From assembly GCF_025195085.2 (NCBI RefSeq), contig NZ_JANAVY020000004.1, positions 186,001 to 250,000 of the forward strand: a stretch of 64,000 nt of DNA, in the 5' to 3' direction. This document shows positions 57,489 to 64,000 of the stretch, one piece after another. A program made the translations under genes and the position numbers. The notes under the pieces were generated by a model, which had not been told where the DNA came from, made no database searches, and saw only the letters and a list, made by a program, of their open reading frames with translations. Origin of the DNA: Vibrio intestinalis (GTDB lineage: Bacteria; Pseudomonadota; Gammaproteobacteria; Enterobacterales; Vibrionaceae). The number at the start of each line of letters is the position of its first letter. Position 1 is the stretch's first letter.

Positions 57489-59321
57489 TTATTTTGCTGG
57501 GCGAGCTGCGCGCTTACGTTCGTTTTCAGTAAGAAGCTTCTTACGAATACGAATGTTTTCTGGCGTTACTTCTACTAGCTCGTCTTCGTCGATGAACTCA
57601 AGAGCTTGCTCTAGAGTGTGACGAATTGGTGGCGAAAGAACCTGTGCTTCATCAGTACCAGATGCGCGAACGTTGGTTAGCTGCTTACCTTTCAGACAGT
57701 TTACAGTCAGGTCGTTTGAACGGTTATGAATACCGATGATTTGACCTTCGTATACTTCATCTGCGTGCTCAGCAAATAGACGGCCACGCTCTTGTAGGTT
57801 AAACAGTGCGTAAGTCAGAGCTTTACCCGTTGCGTTCGAGATTAGAACACCGTTGTTACGTTGACCAATTACGCCACCTTTGTGTGGACCGTAGTGATCG
57901 AACGTGTGGTAAAGAAGACCAGAACCAGACGTTAGTGTTAAGAACTCTGTTTGGAAACCGATAAGACCACGAGAAGGCATCATGAAGTCCATGCGAACAC
58001 GGCCTTTACCATCTGGAGACATATCCGTTAGCTCACCTTTACGTAGACCGATGTTCTCCATGATGCCACCTTGGTGCTCTTCAAGCACGTCGATAGTCAC
58101 TGTTTCAAACGGTTCAGTAAGGTTGCCATTTTCATCTTTCTTGATGATAACTTCAGGACGAGATACTGCTAGCTCGAAACCTTCACGACGCATGTTTTCA
58201 ATCAAGATTGATAGGTGAAGTTCACCACGGCCTGATACGCGGAATTTGTCTGGATCGTCTGTTTGCTCTACGCGTAGTGCAACGTTGTGTACCAGTTCTT
58301 TCTCTAGACGCTCAAGGATGTTACGTGACGTTACGAACTTACCTTCTTTACCCGCGAACGGAGAAGTGTTTACTTGGAACGTCATTGTAACTGTTGGCTC
58401 GTCAACAGAAAGCGGAGTCATTGCTTCAACATTGTTTTGATCACAGATAGTGTCTGAAATTTTCAGCTCACCTAGACCTGTGATTGCAATGATGTCACCA
58501 GCGTTAGCTTGCTCTACTTCGTGACGGTCAAGACCTAAGTAACCAAGTACAGTACCTACTTTACCGTTACGCTTCTTACCATCAGCGCCAACGATAGTCA
58601 CTTGTTGATTTGGCTTAACAGAACCACGAGTCACACGAGCAACACCGATAACACCAACATACGAGCTGTAGTCTAGCTGAGAAACTTGCATTTGTAGTGG
58701 ACCATCAAGGTCAACAGATGGTGCATCTACTGTATCAACAACCGCTTGGAACAATGGTTCCATGTCTGTGCCAGTCTCGCCTTCTTCCATTGTTGCCCAA
58801 CCATTTAGAGCTGAAGCGTAAACAACGGTGAAATCTAGTTGCTCATCAGTAGCACCTAGGTTATCAAATAGGTCGAATACTTGGTCCATAACCCAGTCAG
58901 GACGCGCGCCAGGACGGTCAATCTTGTTGATTACAACGATTGGCTTAAGACCGTGAGCGAACGCTTTTTGCGTTACGAAACGCGTTTGAGGCATTGGGCC
59001 ATCTACAGCGTCAACGATAAGTAGTACTGAATCTACCATCGACATGATACGTTCTACTTCACCACCGAAGTCCGCGTGTCCCGGAGTATCTACGATGTTG
59101 ATGCGGTAATCATTCCAGTTAATTGCTGTGTTTTTAGCAAGGATGGTAATACCACGTTCTTTCTCGATGTCGTTCGAGTCCATGACTCGCTCTTCAGCTT
59201 CACCGCGAGACTCAAGCGTGCCTGATTGCTGTAGCAGCTTATCAACCAAGGTAGTTTTACCGTGGTCAACGTGCGCGATAATCGCGATATTTCTTAATTT
59301 ATCAATCTGTGGAGTAGCCAT
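57489..59321 (-). CDS. typA: Ribosome-associated GTPase BipA/TypA
   Basis: A 610-residue translational GTPase that binds the ribosome and helps 50S assembly at low temperature. It has the G1 motif [10 protein letters not shown] (16-25), G3 DTPGHADF, G4 NKID, followed by domains II, III and V (EF-G like) and the BipA-specific C-terminal domain ([20 protein letters not shown] end). It is convergent in layout with glnA promoter DNA; the order glnA-typA is also known from E. coli. Confidence 0.97.
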   Translation of the reverse strand: MATPQIDKLRNIAIIAHVDHGKTTLVDKLLQQSGTLESRGEAEERVMDSNDIEKERGITILAKNTAINWNDYRINIVDTPGHADFGGEVERIMSMVDSVLLIVDAVDGPMPQTRFVTQKAFAHGLKPIVVINKIDRPGARPDWVMDQVFDLFDNLGATDEQLDFTVVYASALNGWATMEEGETGTDMEPLFQAVVDTVDAPSVDLDGPLQMQVSQLDYSSYVGVIGVARVTRGSVKPNQQVTIVGADGKKRNGKVGTVLGYLGLDRHEVEQANAGDIIAITGLGELKISDTICDQNNVEAMTPLSVDEPTVTMTFQVNTSPFAGKEGKFVTSRNILERLEKELVHNVALRVEQTDDPDKFRVSGRGELHLSILIENMRREGFELAVSRPEVIIKKDENGNLTEPFETVTIDVLEEHQGGIMENIGLRKGELTDMSPDGKGRVRMDFMMPSRGLIGFQTEFLTLTSGSGLLYHTFDHYGPHKGGVIGQRNNGVLISNATGKALTYALFNLQERGRLFAEHADEVYEGQIIGIHNRSNDLTVNCLKGKQLTNVRASGTDEAQVLSPPIRHTLEQALEFIDEDELVEVTPENIRIRKKLLTENERKRAARPAK

Positions 59322-59645
59322 GGATTATGATTCACTTAATAGATGAAATGCCCCCATGCTGAGAACAGTGGTTCTCTGGCGACATTTACTGATTAAAAAA
59401 ACGGCCATAATGTACCAGATTTTGGCGAAAAACCTAGAAATATGTGATCCGCACCTGATGTTTTCGCTTCTTTTCCATCAAATTAGCCATGATTTTTTCA
59501 GCCTCACGACTTAACAACGCTAAGCATAGCTGAGATTGCTAGCTCCAACCTCTTAGCCAATTGCAAATTCGCGCAAATTTCACTCGAAATTCATGGCTAA
59601 AACATTGACAACTTCATCAAACATCGGCTGAATGAGAAAGCTGTG

Positions 59646-59664
59646 TTGCATCACACTTGTGCAA
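59646..59664 (+). promoter_or_regulatory. NtrC-binding enhancer site 1 of glnA
   Basis: TTGCATCACACTTGTGCAA matches the NtrC consensus TTGCACCANNNTGGTGCAA at 14 of 16 informative positions. It lies about 120 bases upstream of the sigma54 promoter. Confidence 0.7.
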
Positions 59665-59674
59665 GGTGGGACTG

Positions 59675-59693
59675 GCGCACCAAAAAGGTGCAA
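59675..59693 (+). promoter_or_regulatory. NtrC-binding enhancer site 2 of glnA
   Basis: GCGCACCAAAAAGGTGCAA matches the same consensus at 13 of 16 informative positions. Its centre is 29 bases from site 1, about three helical turns, as in cooperative enhancers. Confidence 0.7.
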
Positions 59694-59774
59694 CCAAGTT
59701 CCAATTTAGTGCAAAATTAAGATGGAGCACACACAACTACAAGCTAATACATTGAAATTAATGGATTAATTTAT

Positions 59775-59791
59775 TTGGCACGAATTTGGCT
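59775..59791 (+). promoter_or_regulatory. Sigma54 promoter of glnA
   Basis: TTGGCACGAATTTGGCT has the invariant GG and GC with exactly 10 bases between them and a perfect TGGCACG -24 element. One base differs from the TTGCW -12 element. Transcription would start near 59802, giving a leader of about 115 bases. Confidence 0.78.
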
Positions 59792-59915
59792 TTATAGAAA
59801 TCAGCATCGATTAAACAAACTCAAGAGTTAATCAATGCTGGATTTTAGAAGCATTACTTCAACAAGTAAGCAAATCGAGCCATTACCGCTTTAATAACAC
59901 TGGAGGTTATCCAAG

Positions 59916-61325
59916 ATGTCAGTAGAAAACGTTTTATCTCTTATCCAAGAAAACGAAGTTAAGTTTGTTGATTTGCGCTTTACCGATACCAAAGGTAAAG
60001 AACAACATATCTCTATCCCTTCACACCAAATCGACGCTGATTTCTTCGAAGAAGGTAAGATGTTCGATGGTTCTTCAGTTGCTGGCTGGAAAGGCATCAA
60101 CGAATCTGACATGGTAATGATGCCTGACGCATCATCTGCTGTTCTTGACCCATTCACAGAAGACGCAACGCTAAACATCCGTTGTGACATTCTTGAGCCT
60201 GCAACTATGCAAGGCTATGATCGCGACCCACGCTCTATCGCTAAACGTGCTGAAGATTACATGCGCGCTACAGGTCTAGCAGACACAGTTCTAGTTGGTC
60301 CTGAGCCAGAATTCTTCCTATTTGACGACGTTAAGTTCGCAACTGACATGTCTGGTTCTTTCTTCAAGATTGATGACGTAGAAGCAGCTTGGAACACAGG
60401 TTCTGATTACGAAGAAGGTAACAAAGGTCACCGTCCTGGCGTTAAAGGTGGTTACTTCCCAGTAGCTCCTGTGGATTCATCACAAGACATCCGTTCTGCT
60501 ATGTGTCTAATCATGGAAGAAATGGGCCTTGTCGTTGAAGCGCACCACCACGAAGTAGCAACTGCGGGTCAAAACGAGATCGCAACACGCTTCAACACGC
60601 TAACTGAGAAAGCGGACGAAATCCAAGTTTACAAATACGTAGTACACAACGTTGCTCACGCGTTTGGCAAAACAGCGACCTTCATGCCTAAGCCACTAGT
60701 TGGTGATAACGGTTCTGGTATGCACGTTCACCAATCTCTTGCTAAAGACGGTGTTAACCTATTTGCTGGTGACAAGTACGGCGGTCTATCTGAAATGGCA
60801 CTTTACTACATCGGCGGTATCATCAAGCACGCTCGCGCAATCAACGCATTTGCTAACGCTTCAACTAACTCGTACAAGCGTCTAGTACCAGGCTTCGAAG
60901 CGCCAGTAATGCTAGCTTACTCTGCACGTAACCGTTCGGCTTCTATCCGTATCCCAGTGGTACCAAGCCCGAAAGCACGTCGTATCGAAGTACGTTTCCC
61001 AGATCCAACAGCAAACCCATACCTAGCATTCGCATGTATGCTAATGGCTGGTCTTGACGGTATTAAGAACAAGATCCACCCAGGTGAAGCAATGGATAAA
61101 GACTTGTACGACCTACCAGCAGAAGAAGCAGCAGAAATCCCAACAGTTGCAGAATCTCTACAACAAGCGCTTGATGCTCTAGATCAAGATCGTGAGTTCC
61201 TAACTGCTGGCGGCGTATTCTCTGATGACTTTATCGACTCTTACATCGCTCTAAAAGCGCAAGAAGTTGAGAAGATCAACATGACAACTCACCCACTAGA
61301 GTTCGAACTGTACTACTCAGTTTAA
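59916..61325 (+). CDS. glnA: Glutamine synthetase, type I
   Basis: Makes glutamine from glutamate, ammonia and ATP; the key ammonia-assimilating enzyme. The 469-residue protein has the GSI-beta features: [30 protein letters not shown] and the adenylylation site Tyr near 397 ([10 protein letters not shown]), so activity is probably controlled by GlnE. GGAGG lies 9 bases before the ATG. Expression is controlled by sigma54/NtrC elements upstream. A terminator follows, then a DUF4124 gene and glnL-glnG. Confidence 0.97.
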   Translation: MSVENVLSLIQENEVKFVDLRFTDTKGKEQHISIPSHQIDADFFEEGKMFDGSSVAGWKGINESDMVMMPDASSAVLDPFTEDATLNIRCDILEPATMQGYDRDPRSIAKRAEDYMRATGLADTVLVGPEPEFFLFDDVKFATDMSGSFFKIDDVEAAWNTGSDYEEGNKGHRPGVKGGYFPVAPVDSSQDIRSAMCLIMEEMGLVVEAHHHEVATAGQNEIATRFNTLTEKADEIQVYKYVVHNVAHAFGKTATFMPKPLVGDNGSGMHVHQSLAKDGVNLFAGDKYGGLSEMALYYIGGIIKHARAINAFANASTNSYKRLVPGFEAPVMLAYSARNRSASIRIPVVPSPKARRIEVRFPDPTANPYLAFACMLMAGLDGIKNKIHPGEAMDKDLYDLPAEEAAEIPTVAESLQQALDALDQDREFLTAGGVFSDDFIDSYIALKAQEVEKINMTTHPLEFELYYSV

Positions 61326-61344
61326 TTAGAATTACATGTTAATT

Positions 61345-61367
61345 AGGCTCGCCTCGCAGGCGAGCCT
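61345..61367 (+). terminator. Terminator after glnA
   Basis: Perfect 10-bp GC-rich stem (AGGCTCGCCT / AGGCGAGCCT) with a CGC loop and eight T, 20 bases after the stop. Confidence 0.9.
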
Positions 61368-61437
61368 TTTTTTTGTGCAGCGTTATCTGAGATTCTCTAA
61401 TATGGACTTATCATGATCGGGTAAGAAGAGATGAACA

Positions 61438-61992
61438 ATGACGATTTTCCTTCGCAGCGTGTTACTTGGTTTATTGTTGTCGGGCTACTGCCAAGCTCAA
61501 ACGGCCTACACTTGGGTCGACGAAAAGGGGGTTCTACACTTTAGTGATAGCCCTGAAAGCCCAAATGCCACCTCTCTCGAACTACCAGAGCATCAACAAG
61601 CGGCCCCGGCTCCTGAGTTATTACCAGAAACGCCGCCAACCAGTGCTGATTCATCGCAACAAGCGCAAACCGACAAGCCTACCAAGGTCGCCCCAAAGCC
61701 ACTTGATATCTCTTTTCTCCAACCGATGCATGACCAAGCCATTCGCAGTAATAGCGGAAAGCTCACCATTCAAGCGCAACTTAACCGAGACCTCTCTATC
61801 ACTGAGCACTTGCAGCTAATGTTTGATGGCAAACCTTATGGCGCACCTCAAATCGAACCATTATGGCAATTAAAAAACGTTGACCGAGGTAGCCACGTGA
61901 TTGCAATTCAAGCCATTAGAGACGGCAAGCAAATTGCATTATCTCCTACCATAACGGTGCATGTGCAAAGGGCTAAGGTAAAACCGGTTTAA
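61438..61992 (+). CDS. DUF4124 domain periplasmic protein
   Basis: A 184-residue protein with a cleavable signal peptide (about 1-20, FLRSVLLGLLLSGYCQA) and a DUF4124 domain (TAYTWVDEKGVLHFSDSPE), then a Pro/Ala/Gln-rich linker and a C-terminal beta-rich segment (SFLQPMHDQAIRSNSGKLTI) resembling Ig-like folds. The function of DUF4124 proteins is unknown. It lies between glnA and glnL, after a terminator, so its link to nitrogen control is open. Confidence 0.85.
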   Translation: MTIFLRSVLLGLLLSGYCQAQTAYTWVDEKGVLHFSDSPESPNATSLELPEHQQAAPAPELLPETPPTSADSSQQAQTDKPTKVAPKPLDISFLQPMHDQAIRSNSGKLTIQAQLNRDLSITEHLQLMFDGKPYGAPQIEPLWQLKNVDRGSHVIAIQAIRDGKQIALSPTITVHVQRAKVKPV

Positions 61993-62067
61993 TCCCCTCT
62001 CTTTGCGGCTTTTTGAGCTCTATTTTACTTTCTCTTATTGAAAGAATGAGCCATACTTGAGTCTTAT

Positions 62068-62084
62068 GCACCAGATTGGTGCAA
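62068..62084 (+). promoter_or_regulatory. Perfect NtrC-type palindrome upstream of glnL
   Basis: TGCACCA-GAT-TGGTGCA is an exact match to the NtrC consensus. It lies 33 bases before the glnL start, where a bound NtrC would repress transcription from a local promoter, as known for glnLp in E. coli. Confidence 0.8.
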
Positions 62085-62117
62085 AGAAAGGATGCACGCA
62101 GCCGCAGGAGACAACGG

Positions 62118-63164
62118 GTGAGCCAAGAGCTAAACAACATCATTCTTAACCACCAAGTTACGGCGATTCTGATCATGAATGAATCGCTGCAAGTCCGCTA
62201 CGCTAACCCAGCCTCAGAGCAGCTATTTTCACAAAGTGCCAAGCGCTTAGTCGACCAACCACTTGGTAAGCTTATTCAGCATGCCTCGCTTGATCTGGCG
62301 CTACTTTCTCAACCATTGCAAAGCGGCCAAAGCATCACCGATAGTGACGTCACTTTTATTGTTGATGGTAAACCTCTGATGCTAGAAGTGACGGTCAGCC
62401 CTATCTCTTGGCAAAAGGAGCTGCTGCTCTTGGTCGAAATGCGCAAAATTGATCAACAGCGCCGACTGTCACAAGAGCTAAATCAGCACGCGCAGCAACA
62501 AGCGGCCAAACTATTGGTCCGTGGTCTCGCCCACGAAATAAAGAATCCACTCGGTGGGCTTAGAGGTGCGGCACAACTACTCGAAAGAATGCTGCCTGAG
62601 CCGAGCCTGACCGAATACACCCAAATCATCATTGAGCAAGCTGACAGGCTACGCTCTCTAGTAGACAGACTACTTGGCCCACAAAAACCCGGGGTGAAAA
62701 AATCGGAAAACTTACATCTGATTTTGGAAAAGGTGCGTCAATTAGTCGAGTTAGATATCGGCCAGCAAGTCATCATAGAAAGAGATTACGACCCTAGCTT
62801 GCCCGATATCGTCATGGATGTAGACCAGATAGAGCAGGCGCTACTCAATATCGTCAGTAACGCTGGTCAAATCCTTGCACCACAACCTGATGGAAAAATA
62901 ACAATCCGCACCAGAACGGTGCATCAAGCCAATATCCATGGTCAACGCTATAAGCTAGCCGCTCGAATTGAGGTGGTCGATAACGGTCCCGGCATTCCAG
63001 CGGATCTACAAGACACCTTGTTCTATCCCATGGTGAGTGGCCGACAAGGCGGTACTGGCCTTGGTTTATCTATTTCGCAAAATTTAATCGATCAACATAA
63101 AGGCAAAATTGATGTTGAAAGCTGGCCAGGACACACCTGCTTTACCATTTACCTGCCAATTTAA
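62118..63164 (+). CDS. glnL: Nitrogen sensor histidine kinase NtrB
   Basis: A 348-residue cytosolic kinase/phosphatase for NtrC, controlled by PII. An N-terminal PAS domain (about 8-110) precedes the phospho-acceptor helix with H139 in GLAHEIKNPLGGLRG and a HATPase domain (DNGPGIP, GGTGLGLSISQ). The frame is open 14 codons upstream, but GTG at 62118, seven bases after GGAG, gives the family N-terminus MSQELNNIILNHQVTAILIM; the upstream extension crosses the NtrC palindrome. Confidence 0.95.
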   Translation: MSQELNNIILNHQVTAILIMNESLQVRYANPASEQLFSQSAKRLVDQPLGKLIQHASLDLALLSQPLQSGQSITDSDVTFIVDGKPLMLEVTVSPISWQKELLLLVEMRKIDQQRRLSQELNQHAQQQAAKLLVRGLAHEIKNPLGGLRGAAQLLERMLPEPSLTEYTQIIIEQADRLRSLVDRLLGPQKPGVKKSENLHLILEKVRQLVELDIGQQVIIERDYDPSLPDIVMDVDQIEQALLNIVSNAGQILAPQPDGKITIRTRTVHQANIHGQRYKLAARIEVVDNGPGIPADLQDTLFYPMVSGRQGGTGLGLSISQNLIDQHKGKIDVESWPGHTCFTIYLPI

Positions 63165-63201
63165 TAACGATAACAACGCATTGCTGTGAGGAAGAGAGTT
63201 T

Positions 63202-64000
63202 ATGAGTAAAGGATACGTATGGGTCGTCGATGATGACAGTTCAATTCGCTGGGTAATCGAAAAGACCTTATCCTCAGCCAATATAAAATGCGAAACTTTT
63301 GCTGATGCAGAAAGCGTGTTGCTAGCGCTCGAGCGAGAGACGCCCGATGTGCTGGTCTCTGATATCCGTATGCCAGGTATCAGCGGTATGGAATTGCTAA
63401 ATCAAGTACATGAACGCTCTCCTGATTTACCCGTGATCATCATGACGGCTCACTCCGATCTGGATGCTGCGGTCAATGCATACCAACAAGGCGCCTTTGA
63501 GTATCTCCCAAAGCCTTTTGATGTGGATGAAACCCTAACTCTGGTTGAAAGAGCATTGGCGCACAGCCAAGAACAAAAGCAGCACCAAAGCAAAACTGAC
63601 TCTGACATAAACCCAACCCCAGAAATCATTGGCGAAGCCCCTGCAATGCAAGAGGTGTTTCGTGCGATTGGTCGACTCTCCCGCTCATCCATTTCGGTAT
63701 TAATTAATGGTGAATCTGGTACAGGTAAAGAGTTAGTCGCGCACGCGCTACATCGCCACAGCCCAAGAGCAAAGAACCCATTCATTGCGCTTAACATGGC
63801 AGCCATTCCAAAAGATTTGATTGAGTCAGAACTATTTGGCCATGAGAAAGGTGCATTTACTGGCGCTAATGGTGTCCGCCAAGGCCGATTTGAGCAAGCC
63901 AATGGCGGTACACTTTTTCTCGATGAAATTGGCGATATGCCATTAGATATTCAAACTCGCTTACTACGCGTATTGGCTGACGGCCAATTTTATCGCGTGG
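63202..64000 (+). CDS. glnG: Nitrogen regulation response regulator NtrC (3' truncated)
   Basis: The first 266 residues of the sigma54 activator NtrC; the rest lies beyond the right edge. The receiver domain has the acidic pocket DDD (10-12) and phospho-acceptor D54 (LVSDIRMPGI). The AAA+ domain begins near 145 with Walker A GESGTGKE and the sigma54-contact loop GAFTGA (ELFGHEKGAFTGANG). GGAAGAGAG precedes the ATG. It follows glnL by 37 bases and is part of the same transcript. Confidence 0.95.
   Translation, partial: MSKGYVWVVDDDSSIRWVIEKTLSSANIKCETFADAESVLLALERETPDVLVSDIRMPGISGMELLNQVHERSPDLPVIIMTAHSDLDAAVNAYQQGAFEYLPKPFDVDETLTLVERALAHSQEQKQHQSKTDSDINPTPEIIGEAPAMQEVFRAIGRLSRSSISVLINGESGTGKELVAHALHRHSPRAKNPFIALNMAAIPKDLIESELFGHEKGAFTGANGVRQGRFEQANGGTLFLDEIGDMPLDIQTRLLRVLADGQFYRV

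Larger units (their letters stand above)
59322..59915. other. typA-glnA intergenic regulatory region
   Basis: 594 bases between the divergent typA and glnA genes. The glnA half carries two NtrC-type sites (59646-59664, 59675-59693) and a sigma54 promoter (59775-59791). The typA half holds no motif that I can name. I see no small gene. Confidence 0.6.

Noticed and set aside
63450..63902. 150-codon minus-strand frame inside glnG
   Set aside because: A shadow of the glnG reading frame; the glnG product is unmistakable.

Overview
The window is a stretch of chromosomal core genome from a gammaproteobacterium of the family Vibrionaceae, most likely the genus Vibrio. The evidence is the gene content and order: gmk-rpoZ-spoT-trmH-recG, ompR-envZ followed by a complete convergent type II secretion operon (gspC to gspN, eps in Vibrio), hslR-hslO-pckA, a chitobiase-type GH20 lipoprotein, comF/bioH, and glnA-glnL-glnG. 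The proteins closely resemble Vibrio family members remembered from the literature. No rRNA, tRNA, insertion sequence, integron, prophage or CRISPR array was seen.

Layout. 1-1 kb: end of a WaaE-type LPS core glycosyltransferase (cut by the left edge) and coaD. 1-5 kb (minus strand): a nucleotide-sugar epimerase, mutM with a small membrane protein, rpmB-rpmG, radC. 5-9 kb: a Cache-type chemoreceptor, divergent coaBC, slmA. 9-13 kb: rph-pyrE with an intergenic attenuator-like hairpin, divergent yicC, and an NCS2 purine permease. The permease leader carries a promoter, a PurR-like operator and a guanine-class purine riboswitch. 13.4-19.7 kb: gmk-rpoZ-spoT-trmH-recG. 19.8-26.8 kb: chitobiase, cysQ, nudE, nfuA, comF, divergent bioH. 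26.9-32.4 kb: an uncharacterised ORF, tex, a flavodoxin-fold oxidoreductase coupled to a CNT nucleoside transporter, greB. 32.5-37 kb: a soluble FIST-domain chemoreceptor, then ompR and envZ separated by a strong terminator. 37-48.3 kb: the type II secretion operon. 48.5-51.8 kb: hslR-hslO behind a sigma32-like promoter, then pckA. 51.9-57.4 kb: an AsmA-like protein, a GNAT/hotdog fusion, dtd, yihY, a DUF2959 lipoprotein, a P-loop ATPase. 57.5-64 kb: typA, then glnA with sigma54 and NtrC elements, a DUF4124 protein, glnL with a perfect NtrC palindrome, and the start of glnG (cut by the right edge).

Functional links. Purine metabolism is concentrated in 9-17 kb (purine permease under purine control, gmk, spoT, and the pyrimidine gene pyrE behind rph). 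Nitrogen control is self-contained at the right end, with NtrC sites at both glnA and glnL. Envelope functions dominate 32-56 kb.

I found no wholly new multi-gene system. The most interesting signal is regulatory: the stacked promoter / PurR-like box / purine riboswitch leader of the NCS2 permease at 13005-13195. Other points of interest are the ompR-envZ terminator, the rph-pyrE attenuator, the oxidoreductase-CNT gene pair, the FIST chemoreceptor, and a few conserved but uncharacterised proteins.
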